Source: Eutreptiella sp. 'Long Island Sound 2002'
Taxonomy: Eukaryota > Euglenozoa > Euglenophyceae > Eutreptiales > Eutreptiaceae
DNA: 64,000 nucleotides
Direction: 5' to 3'
NCBI GenBank assembly: GCA_964036045.1
Contig: OZ038391.1
Location: forward strand, 38,415,833-38,479,832
The notes beneath the pieces were generated by a model. That model ran no database searches. It saw nothing but the letters and a program-made list of their open reading frames with translations, and had not been told where the DNA came from. A program made the position numbers and the translations under genes. The stretch's first letter is position 1; the number at the start of each line of letters is the position of its first letter. Below are positions 11,441 to 22,300 of this stretch, piece by piece.

Positions 11441-14032
11441 CTACTTGAATGCATCAATTGGGTTCCAAATCTACTACTTCATCAATTGTTTGTAGCAAAA
11501 GAATTCTTTCAATTGTGGTGCGCGTGGTGGAGGGACCAGACCTTGATTAAAAAAAATTTCTAATGGTAGAAGGATTGTTACTCTTTGATGAGTTGATAAC
11601 GGATGTCTTTTGGGTATCTACGTAACGAAAAGACGAAGAACATCAAACTACACAAAATTTGACATGGGAGGGTTTGAAACGAAGGTCATGGAAGCAGCAC
11701 ACACTCTCCGGAATTTACGTACGCCAATTCCAAAGGGCAAGCTTTGCAAAATGAAGAGAAGAACACTTTTGCATGTTTAAAATGTACCGATTTCTCAATT
11801 CTCGTGACAAAAATGGTCTCAATCCACATCCATCTACATTTCAAAAATGAAATCTGTGAAACAGGGCCTTTTGATGAAGGGTAAGGTTACAAGGCTAAAG
11901 TGGTGTTGTAAAGTATCTTAGAGATGCCCATCGTTGCATGCACTAACCTTGTGCTTTGCACTAATTTTTACCTACAGCGCTTTCATGGCTTGCCGATTTT
12001 CTTGGCGCATTGCGGCACAGACTAGCAGTTTTTTTTTTGCGAGGTTTTTTACATCTCTTGCAATAAAATCTTGACAAGTGCTCCAAAACTGTTACCACTG
12101 AGTTTTTTCGCCCAAAACTTTTACCAAGCTCTTTGGGATGCATAGCTTTCACGCTTGAAACTACGGATTTCAATACCACAAAGAACAAGAAGGCGTACGA
12201 GGGATCATAGAATAGGTCACAGGCCAAAAGGCCAAAGTGTTGTTGGTAAGAGGACTTGGGAGAGCGAACGTGGAGCGGAAAAGGTAGAATTGGGTGTAGC
12301 ATTCGACCATGTAAAAGCATTGCTGCTACAGCTCAACACGCAAAGCCGAGCATACCAACTGGCTTAGTGCATAGACCCTCAACTGCAAACAGTTTCCAAG
12401 TTGACAGGCGCACAAAGAAAATGTTGGGCACACCATAGAAAGAAATTCCACTTGGTGCATCTATGTTTAGCATGGTGATGTATTGCGCACTCATGGCACC
12501 ACAGCGTAGCGTTGCACTTTGCGCCCATGGCGCATTGACAGTAGCAAGGTTCGAAGACTGATAGCATTTGGATATACCGCATTGTTTGGTCTACCTTTTT
12601 AAGTCAAATTTTCATAATATTGGCGGTGTATATTGGAAGAGCATAGCCTGCTTTTGCATTTGTCACTCGGTACGCCTGTGCAATGTGTGCGGACGGGCTC
12701 AGGGTCTTAGAACCATTTGTGCTATGCTAGAAGTTGCCTGAAACGTACAATGATGACCCATTAATCACCAAGGTCTTTTTGCCATGGGTAGCATGTCCAT
12801 GCCATGGCCACGAGTGGCATCCGTGGCCGCCGGTCATTGATGGGCTGCATCATTGATCTTTGAAGCACCAAAAGGAAGAAGAGCCGGATTCACGTAAATG
12901 TTGGGCCAATAAATACTTTGTGCAACAATGGTCAAGAAGAATACGAACAATACCACAAAGCGTCCTAGTGTAGATAGTGCCAAGATTGCCTCACCTTCAG
13001 TTTTTTGCCATAACCGTTCACTTTCAAATCTACCTATAGTTGTCTTTCGGTGAGCAGTGGTCTGCTATGAATGCTTCAGGGGAGCAAGAAAGCCAGTGGT
13101 GGGGGTACGCCGTGATGACAAGAGGACAAAGCATATAGGTTGGACAGAATGTAGGCGCCCATATCCAGCCTAGAGTTCTTTAGCAATGTCCTAAGCAACA
13201 ACCGAAAATTTCTGTATCGGTTTTGTCATGCATCCTCAAAGATTCTTTCGGAGAAACTGCCTACAACCTACCGATTCCCCAGCAAAAGCATGCATTTTCC
13301 GGCGTAGTTTACTAAACAACCAGTTTCTTTCACCAAAGTGGTATCTTTAGTCATGGTGTATTGCAAAAGTTCTATGGTGCTGCATACCACTGGGCGCTAT
13401 GTACCTTACATTTCAGCGCCAGCTTATTATACCGTTGAAAAACACCATATCTAAAGCGAACACAAAGACAAATAGTATATGAAACATCATGCATCCCCCG
13501 TTGCAAAGCAATTTTGCCTTTTTCAAAATTGTTGCAACCGGGGGGCATATTGAAAAAAACCCAAAAAAAGAAATTAATTGGTAGACACCCTAGCGGATCA
13601 TCAACACGATGCAATTGCAAACAGTAGAAACAACATCCTCTGTTTCCTAGATTACAGCTTGTTTTACATGTCCGTAAAATGCCTTGGTGCTGTAACAATC
13701 ACGTTCATCCAACTTGGACTTGCCCTCATTGAAATTGTCGAATGTAGCACCTCTCCGTTGTACGCATACCAGAATGCCACACTTCTACCAGCGCTGCTTT
13801 CAAATATGTTACAATCCACGCTACTGTCCGCAATATTGCATTGCACACTTTTTCCATAGTAACCAATGCAAACCAACACCCGCAGCATTGTCACAAATTC
13901 AAAGCAGCACTTGCAATATTGGCCCAATTTTTCCATGCGGGCCTCAATTTGTAGTGTCCTTGGCATTTCAAAAAAATTAGAAAAATTAGACATGAAATGT
14001 TGAACAACTTGTTCACCATTTTTCTTTTTCAT
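11441..14032 (-). CDS. hypothetical multi-pass membrane protein, ~13 exons
   Basis: A chain of open segments joins in phase: 14032-13770, 13689-13668, 13589-13446, 13396-13272, 13190-13128, 13029-12894, 12726-12667, 12590-12377, 12322-12053, 11853-11838, 11765-11654, 11559-11542, 11470-11441, about 490 aa. Most implied introns are 71-98 nt with GT..AG ends. Coherent segments include GVYQLISFFGFFSICPPVAT, LALSTLGRFVVLFVFFLTIV (clear transmembrane helix), YITMLNIDAPSGISFYGVPN, SYAFLFFVVLKSVVSSV and VLLFILQSLPFGIGVRKFRR. If exon nine is not spliced it runs to a TAG at 11961 with a polybasic tail. I do not recognise the family. Donors of exons 3 and 5 are uncertain, two exons are only 16-18 nt, and exon assembly by eye can mislead. 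The region is visibly more A/T-rich and has much shorter introns than LSM14 or PPP5C. Confidence 0.4.
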
Positions 14033-14099
14033 CCCAAATATCCGCTTTGAACCAATCACTTCTTACCCTTAGAAAATTTCAACCTATACATCTTTTGGT

Positions 14100-15255
14100 G
14101 GTGCCCACCAAAAAACCCCCCGGCAGATACCAAAAACCCCCCCAAAATGTACCACAAAAAAACCCCAAATGTCCCAAAAAAAAACCCAAATGTACCAAAA
14201 AAAACCGCCCTATTGACGTTGCCGGGATAGACCCCCCACACATCCTACATGCATCACCAAAAACACCCTTTCTACCTTGTTGTGGAACCCTGTGGCAGCC
14301 ATGCGTCCACTTGGTTACAAACCCGCACCCCCATCCCCCCCCCCCCCCCCCCACACCCTCCTCCTGCACCCCATTGCTGAAGCTTGTCCATCCCAAACCC
14401 CGTTCCAACCTTGTGTCCATGTGCACCCCCTAAACATGTCCCAAACACCATCCCAGACCCCATGCCCCAACAACATAAACCCGCACCCAGCCCTGCCAAA
14501 CATCCTGACCCCAGACGGCAATTCACCCCCTGTACCAGCTGCCTACAGACCACTTTCCCCTGCAACACGCATTCAAAGAGCAATGTGATGCAAAACACTG
14601 AGTGTACACTCGCATTTAGTTCCATGACCTTCCTTTCCCTCTCCTACCTCCATGCCTGAAATCTGCCTGAATGGACCAGCAACATGCACTACAAGCAGAC
14701 CTAGACCTGGGCATACGATTTGGGGGGTGTGTGACCTAATTAAAAAACAGACAAATGCAAACCAGAGGTAATGCACTCCACAGTCAGGCATAAATGCATC
14801 TTTATTCTCTATGCCAAACCTGGTTAAACCTCAAGACACACATGATTTGGGGGGGGGGGGGGCAGTTCTGAGGATGCACCCAACACCCTGCCTGGGCTCC
14901 CACACCCCACTCACTCCCGGAGGGTATTAAAAAAAAACCCAGAAACTGACCTGACAAAATGTACTGAAAATATGTAATTGAAACCCCCTGAATTGTATCA
15001 TAAACTCCCTAGTTGCACCGCTAAACCCCCCTAATTGCACCATAAACCCCCCAGAATGTACCATAAAACCCCCCGAAATGTACCAAAAAAAACCCCCGGA
15101 CTGTACCAAAAAAAAATGTACCAAAAAAGCCCCTGCACAACCCCCAAAATGTACCAAATGTCTGGTACATTTCGCGGGGTCTTTGGGTACATTTTGCGCC
15201 AGAACGGGGGGTTTTTTGGTACAAAGTGGGGGGTTTTTTGGTATTCACCACATCT
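14100..15255. repeat. fold-back TGTACCAAAAAACCCCC repeat clusters
   Basis: Degenerate copies of TGTACCA followed by an A-run and a C-run occur at 14100-14215 and 15030-15160. The inverted form (GGGGGGTTTTTTGGTAC) follows at 15163-15245. The second cluster is therefore a large imperfect hairpin with a turn near 15160. Between the clusters lie poly-C and poly-G tracts and dispersed repeat copy B. No terminal target-site duplication was identified. Confidence 0.75.
14586..14662 (+). repeat. dispersed repeat copy B
   Basis: This is the inverted partner of 7014-7090 (shared AACACTGAGTGTACA and CTCTCCTACCTCCA), about 7.5 kb away. Sequence conservation stops on both sides, so this may be a short element or a fragment of a longer one. 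Confidence 0.75.
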
Positions 15256-17003
15256 TTTGGTCTTTTTGTACTTTGTACTATGTGTGCAGAATACCTCCTC
15301 GGCATCCCTCCAACCACTGCATGAGCTTATATCTCATGAGCTACTGCAAAAAATCGTCTTGCATCTGTGCTCAACCATTCAGAAAAAAATGCAGCAAACA
15401 TGCCCTAACCTTTTGGCACATTGTAACCAACAAGAAGAAGACAACGGAAAGAATCCAAGCATCAAGGAATTCTCAATTTTCAAGCCGCAACACTGTCTTC
15501 AAGAACAACAAACCAACACAAACCCATACACATCCATGTCAAACCAAACAACATAGAAGCAAAAAGTGCCGACAATTGCAATCCGTTTCCGCTCGCTTCT
15601 TGGTGAATGCCAACAAATAAAATAAATATCCCAAACCATGACTGGTCTGGGTGCCAGATTGCACTTTTTCTCGCTGAAATCTGACAGATTGGCATTTGGT
15701 TAGCAACAACTCAAAAATACCTTAATTCTTCAACATTCCTGCAATATTCCCGTGTCTCTCACTGAAATCAAGTACCTGTAGTAACCTGTTCCCCAACTGT
15801 ACCTTTGGTGTGTCATGCAGTTGCCAACACTTCACATATCTCATATGTGGTATCTTCATGCCCCTGGAGCAACCCCACCTCTGCCCGTTTTACACACAGG
15901 AAAATTTGCATGCCGGGTACATGCCAGGCTTTCTACGTACCCTGTGCCTCACCTGCATTGGCTGCAATGCTACACATTAAGGGGCACATGGATGATCGTG
16001 TTGCACAAGGATACTTGCAGTCCCCAGAGGCTTCATGAAATGACACATTTGTGCAACCGATACCCTCAAAGTGAAAGAAATTGCAATCTCAGCAGCCGTG
16101 TGTATTGTGCATAAAAAAGCCAATCCCTGGCTCCCAACAACCCTCCCTTGGGGCACCAATCCCATGTAATATTTCACGCATAGGATTCACCCCAAACCCG
16201 TTTGCCTAAAAAAAAAAAAAAAGGATTACACTGACCCTAACCCCTTGCCGTCCTCCAGCGAACACGCCACAGCACGTTGGCAGATGACGCAGATGCAACT
16301 GCTGCAGAACACAGAGCCGAGGGGCTCTTGGATGACTTCGATGACACCGCGCACTGTTCTTGAGGAGGGGCAACGGCATGAGAGCACGTTCTGCAACCCA
16401 AAGTATGACCTTGTATGCTGCTGAATGAGGCAGAGGCATATACGACCCCCATAAGCCCTAGATCTGCCGAGCGGTGTGGTCTAATTCTAGATTTCGTGGT
16501 GTGGCCAACATGAGCACGCCCTTGGCTACTGCTTAGTTGGCAAAACTCTCATCTTCATCGATTCCAAAGAGATCCTGGAGGGGGGGGGGGTCCACGCATG
16601 GTGCCCAATGTCAAAAGGAATTTCGGACCCCCCCCCCCCCGCTTCCGTCGGTTAGCATTCTCCTTCTCTCCTCCCTCCGCTCCTTCGAATGGTTCGCGGT
16701 CGGGGGGCTTCTTGGGGGGTTCTGTCATTGCGCTTCTCCGGCGAGAAGAGGGTAGAGGTAAGAGGGTAGGAAGGGTACACCACAAGAAGTAAATGTTTAA
16801 CACCGGTGACAACCATTACATTTGGGGGCGATGGCACATCCCACCCACAATCTACGTTGTCCGTTCACCTTGAATGAAACCGCAGGCAGCCTTGTGGGCT
16901 ATGTATCGGCGACATTCCTCGGCTCTCATTCGCTCGTGTCGTAGAACTTGCCCATGGATGATCGGATGCTTGGGAACCCCGAACTGTTGAGCCTTCGCTG
17001 CAC
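15256..17003. other. intergenic region with unresolved coding signals
   Basis: Several short open stretches compete on both strands (15722-15932 and 16500-16760 on the minus strand; 16250-16430 on the plus strand), none with a recognisable family. At 16535-16726 (-) a frame starting MTEPPKKPPDREPF runs into G and C homopolymers of about 13 and 11. The ARPC3 3'-UTR should occupy the last part, below 17004. Confidence 0.4.
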
Positions 17004-19220
17004 TTAGTTCTCAAAACTCTTATTGAGAAACTTCCGCTTGCTGAACATCATCCACCACTTAGACGGCATGCCCCCCTCCTCCGGCTCGGCATAAACAATT
17101 TCGCACAACCGGTGCCCCACTTCTTCTCTCAACTGCTTGACGTAGCTCTTCCATAAGTCTACAAAACCAATGAGGAGCTAAACGAGAGAGAAACGGGCCG
17201 CCCGTAAAACGGGCAAAAAAGAAAGCTTGTTTACAAGTGTGGATTGCACGGACAAATCGTCAAGCGCAATCAACAATGATGAGGACAATTCGAGATCCGC
17301 ATTTCAAGCATACCTCCTTCCGTTGTCGTCTTGGGGTTTGGAATAAACCCGGGAAGGATGAAACCGGAGTCGCCAGGAATTTTGAATGATTCTTGGCTCA
17401 ATGCAAAAAGCGTCTTCGTTGCCTTGTCTTTGGTTTGCTTGTTAATTCGCTAAGTGCAAAAAAAGATTTCAAGTGGTGAGCAAGGGTAGAAGCACATGTG
17501 ATAGTTTTTACTTTCGGGCGATGGCGAGAAGAGCCAAATCACAACGAGCAAGCAATGGCATGGTCAACTACTAACACAAAAATACCGAACGAAGCACCCG
17601 AACACGAGCAACCGTCGTCAAATGCACCCGCGCGATGAAAAGAAAAGCAGTTAGAACCTGCGACCGTACCCACTACCACGTGTGTGTGTGCGCGCGCGCA
17701 CATTATTGTGCACGTAGTGCATGTGTGTGGTACATGACCACACCACGTGGGGCACAGCGCCCATGTGGACCCGAAGGCCCCTAATTATTGTCCAACATAG
17801 CTACATACCTTCCAACTTCAACAATTCAACCAACCACAGGGTGTTTGAACTCAATGGCACGGCGCGGCATCGCACTTGCATCCCCCCACCCAAGCCCCCG
17901 GCGGGAATGCACCGCACGGCACATAGCACAAGCCATTTGCGCTCCCTCTGTATGCGCATTGCACATGTCATATGAAGGGTGCATGTGCCCAAAGGCCAAA
18001 CACGGGGAGGGTGAACTAGTGCGGCGCATGTTTTTCACAACGATGCAGGCGTATCACTTCTCTAACACACAACGGTGCCAAAAAGCACGAAACAACACGG
18101 AGTAGGTATACGTGTTGCGTATTCACTTGGGCAACGATATAGGTGGGCACCTGCATGCAATACACATAATAATGAGGTGCAGGCATGTTCACGAACATTC
18201 CCAAGCACCAAAAAAAGAACTAATTTGAACACAACTGCTCAGGTACCGCCGCTACCGAGCCCCACTTTTTGTTCAACATTTTCTTGCTGCTTTCTCAGTG
18301 TTGAAAGGGGATTTTTTTTACAGAGAACAGATGCTGTTTGGGGGGGGGGGGGTTAGACCCGATGTTGGTCGCAAGATATTGGAGGAAAAATTGTCTAGAA
18401 ATCTCCTAAAAATGGCGCTCCGCATCCCCCCTCCCCCTTCCGAGGCCCCCCTGCATCGTTGAAATCCTACCAATCCCTCTAAGTTTTTTGCAAGCTTTTT
18501 TCCCTTGCCGGCATTGTTGAGATAAAACATGCAGGAAAAGCGTAAGACATCGTTAAAAGCTAGACATATGTTTCAAGCAAATTGTTCGATGGATGCGCTG
18601 CAGCAATGGTGTTAAGGGCACCGCTCCCAAGAAAGCGGGGAAGCTATACGTGTCCTCCATTCACTGCAACAAGAGACTCGGTTGTGGGAGCTGAGGACCC
18701 ATGCCAAATTCACAAGTCGGGACGGTTGTGTCAATCCCGGCACGGGTGTGCACTGTTCCGGAAAAGCGTTCCGGAAAAGAATAGTAACAAACCTTCAAGC
18801 ATTGATGAACATACAGGGTGAAGTAAATCAACAATCGGTCGCCCGGGCCTTGGACGTCGAAAGTCCGATACAACATATTAGGTTTGAAGAACTGCAATAT
18901 TTCATCCACCATGTCCACGCCGTCACCTAATGTTCCGATGATGTCAAGTTATGCCAACGCGAAAGGTGTCCATTCGACCCTTTTCCTTCGCGTTGCGACA
19001 CTGTCCCACAACAACGTAACATCGCCAAGGGGAACGACCTTTCATGGCAGGTGCAGGTCCTTTCGCTTTCGTCCTGACCGGAATCAGTGCGCAGCCGCAC
19101 ATCTCCACTGGACGATCATTGAAGCTGCTGTGATATACCTATACAAGTTGTTTTGTATTATGAATCACAGCAATTCGTGTCTTTTTTTTTAAAACAAGAA
19201 TCAAGAATTTTGCATACCAT
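17004..19220 (-). CDS. ARPC3: Actin-related protein 2/3 complex subunit 3 (p21-ARC)
   Basis: Five exons join in phase to 175 aa plus TAA: 19220-19218 (only the ATG), 19138-19039, 18926-18793, 17449-17314 and 17158-17004. Family landmarks in order are YHSSFND near the N-terminus, ALIPVRTKAKGPAPA, DMVDEILQFFKPN, LLIYFTLYVHQCLK, FKIPGDSGF, SYVKQLREEVGHRLCE and the C-terminal PSKWWMMFSKRKFLNKS. Human ARPC3 is 178 aa, so the model is full length. The subunit is part of the seven-protein complex that nucleates branched actin filaments. Donors are GTATGC, GTCGTT, GTTTGT and GTATGC; introns are 79, 112, 1,343 and 155 bp. The last acceptor is GGTTTTGTAG at 17159, not the upstream GTTTAG, because only that choice keeps phase. 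The gene is divergent from PPP5C, with start codons about 156 bp apart. Confidence 0.94.
17450..18792 (-). other. ARPC3 intron 3
   Basis: A 1,343-bp intron separating the exons that end HQCLK and begin RINKQT. It contains a GT/CG-rich tract near 17680-17705, a G homopolymer near 18341-18352, and no gene that I can support. Confidence 0.85.
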
Positions 19221-19376
19221 GTGCGCTTGTTGGATCTCTGAACCTGCGACCTCCGCACCCGTTTGGGCTGAATCGTAAAGATTTTTTTTGTCGTTATCAC
19301 GCTGATAAGTAAATCCGAATCTTCATTCATTTCTATCCTAGCTTTTCTCACTCGTGCGCTGACAGGGTACTTCAAA
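19221..19376. promoter_or_regulatory. bidirectional promoter between ARPC3 and PPP5C
   Basis: The ARPC3 ATG (minus) and the PPP5C ATG (plus) are separated by only 156 bp, so both 5'-UTRs and the core promoters must share this interval. No clear TATA box is seen. CGTTATCACGCTGATAAG contains an imperfect dyad (TTATCA..TGATAA) centred near 19302 that could bind a factor. CTGACAG just before the PPP5C ATG could be a UTR splice acceptor. Confidence 0.6.
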
Positions 19377-22300
19377 ATGGCAGAATCAGATGTAGAAACA
19401 CAGGCAGCAAAATTTAAGGAGGAGGGAAACACATTTTTCAAGGGTATGCTTTGGCAATAAAGACGCTTTGTCAGACTTGCAGGAAGTCGGGTGTCGTTTC
19501 GAGAGAACGGATTATCACCACCGGGGAATCGATCGCTGCACGATGGTGTATGCTTCCTTTGGAGAGTGCACTCGGCTTGCGTGTCCTTTCCCCTCCTTCC
19601 CCCACAGCCTTCCAGTTTCCCAAGGCAATTGACGCTTACACAAAGTGTCTTGAGCTGGATGACAAAAATGTTGCAGTGTATTGCAACCGCGCCTTTGCCC
19701 ACCTGAAAGTCGAAGGTTTGTTGATATGCGTTGCCGTGAAAATAACGCCGCTTCTGTTCTCCGTCATGCCATCCTTTCAATGCCGTACCATGTTCCCTTT
19801 AGCCTTCGGATCTGCTTTGGAAGACGCCAATGTTGCGATTGACCTGGATCCCGCCTTCGTGAAGGTACTGTGGCACAGGTGAGGTGCTGATGCTTTTTGC
19901 AATGGATCCAACTCTGCATCGCACCACGTCTGGCAACCCTTTGTAGGCGTACTACAGAAGAGCAACTGCTTACTTGGCACTTGGGAAAAACGAAGAAGCA
20001 CTGAAGGATTTGAAGCGGGTATGCTGCCAGAGAGACGAGTTTGAACAAAATTGGCAGAGATGTGAACTATACCTTTGCCTCTGGGTCGTCCCTGGGAAAG
20101 TCCGTAGCTTTATCCATTTCACTTGCATCGTAAAACCAACATTCCGCACTTTGGGAGGGGGGGTTTCGAGTTTTGCTCGCCCTCGCAGCAAGTTGCACTG
20201 CAACCTGTAACCTGTAACCACCAGTCTGCGTTGTTCAGTGGACAAAACGCAACAGGAATGTTACCGCCACTCGCGGTAGCTGGGCTCACTGGGGCCCTCT
20301 TGTTTCGCCGCCTCAGCTGTGAACTGTGTTTAGGGTTCCCCACCTCAATGGGTCGCGCTCCAGTGGTCAACAGCCCGTGGTCGACACCCCATGGTCGACA
20401 GCGGTCGACAGCCGCATGACAGCAATCAATGGAGTGCCCCGGCTCGTGGCCAGCCGAAGCGTGGAACCTGTCGCAGCAGCGCGCCCCCTGGTAGTACGCG
20501 GGGGCCCTCCCTCCGCGGTACCCAAGGCTTCTGGCAAGGCTGGCATGCCAAACCGCTGCCCGCCACTAGGTCCTCAGAGAAGGAGAACGTTCTAAGGAAG
20601 GGGCACGTGGGGGGCCCACAAGGCATCGGCACTCGCATGCAACTGCATGCAAGGCCACAACATTGGCCGCATAACCAAGCTGTAATCATCTGTTGGGCCG
20701 AAATAGTCAAAAGTGCACCTGGTCCCAGCCATCTAAATTGGCAATTGGGGGTTTTCCTACCCACAACCCCTCAGGAATGAGGCCGGGAACACTTTTTCAG
20801 CTCAACATCCAAGATGTTCACGCTAAAACAATGGTCGGGGCCGGGCATATGAGGCAACGTTTGGTTGGCTGCCGTATCCTCGGGAGGACGACGAGCTGGC
20901 AAGCTGGCAAAGGTGAGCAGCATGACGTTGTCCCACTCACAGGGCCAAAAGAGACGGTGGCCAGCTAGGGGTCCCCATTTGTTTCTCCACATTCTTGCGC
21001 TGCCATTTGGGGTCCTTGCAATGGACAGCTCAGGATTCCAGCCGAGAAGTGGCGAGTGCCCTGGTCAGCCGACACGAAAGAGAGGGCGTAATGCAAGAGC
21101 CACAGTGGTGTTGAGTCTGCAGAGTTCCGAAGGATGGGGCTCCAGGGTTTTGGGGGGGAAGGGGATTTAGCTGACTCGGTTACGACTGGCTGCACCAGTC
21201 GTCTCCCATTTCGGATTGCAGCTGCAAGCATCCCCCCGGAGGTCTCCACATCGACGACACACAACAATAGCCAGAGCGTGGTGTCCATTCACCCAATTGC
21301 TAACCTGCTGCGGTGAGCATGCGCTGCCACTGAGGGCAAGCGCTCATGCAGTGACATGGTGGCAATAAGCACATCGTCCTCGCGACCTTCCGGGGTGCGC
21401 GATCCCCCTTCCACACCATGCATGCTCTGCCGCCTGCCTCCCTGCATACCCTACCTCTGCAGCCCTGTGGAAGGGGGGCTGCGCGCAACGCTTGGATGTA
21501 GGGGTCTGTGACGTTTCTGGTTTGAGGGCATTCGTTTCGGAGGTGGGTGGGTGGGTTCGGGGTAGAAACAGTCACCCCTGCCCCCCCAAAGCAGGATGCA
21601 GAGCACAATGCTGAACGGGGATGCTGAGCAGCTTATTCATACATTGGTGTTTTTTTTATCATTCTTGAGGATAATCCCTGCCCCTAGCGGGCGTAACTGT
21701 GGGATGAACTTGTCTCGGTGATTGGGTGGTTGGGGTGTGAAAATCAGGACTGACGTTGAGGCGCCAGCAGCCTCAACAAGCAAGTGTTTTACACTCTGAA
21801 ATGCATAAGTTTTACCAGGTTTGCTTTGCATTTTGTGGGGTAAGCCCTTTTGGGGTTTCAAAGCAGCTGGGCTGATTTTGGGGTTCTTGGTTTGTTTTTT
21901 CAGTGCTTACATTCTAAGTTTGATGGCACTGCGGCTGCAGCTGCCTGTGGAGGGCCCTGTGTTGCACCTCATACCATGGCGCTTTCTTGTCTGAGAGTCC
22001 TTAGTGGACCCCATTGGGTCAGTGGGCAGAAATGTTCTGCTTTTGGGTTCTGCACACTGTTTATTGCACCATTTTCCCTTCCTGTCCTTGCAGCGATTGC
22101 AGGGAATTGGTTTTGCTTTGTGGTGCTGGCATGCTGTGCCCTCTTACTGGGCACGTAACTGTTTTCACTCGGTGCACTGCCATTCCACTGTGCCCTTTTC
22201 ATGGGCAAGTAACTGTTTTCACCCGGCAATGAAAACAGTTCTGGTTTTCCGGCTGTGCCAGGGAAATCACTGTTTTCCCATTTGGGTCCAGGATGCTGGT

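Noticed and set aside
15035-15620. Two plus-strand open frames of 173-180 codons
   Set aside because: Their N-terminal halves are translations of the TGTACCAAAAAACCCC fold-back repeat; the rest has no recognisable content.
15722-15932. Minus-strand exon pair reading LLQGHEDTTYEICE, then VLDFSERHGNIAGMLKN and stop
   Set aside because: The two segments join in phase across a 55-bp intron, but other frames on both strands are equally open and look as plausible, and no upstream exon could be attached.
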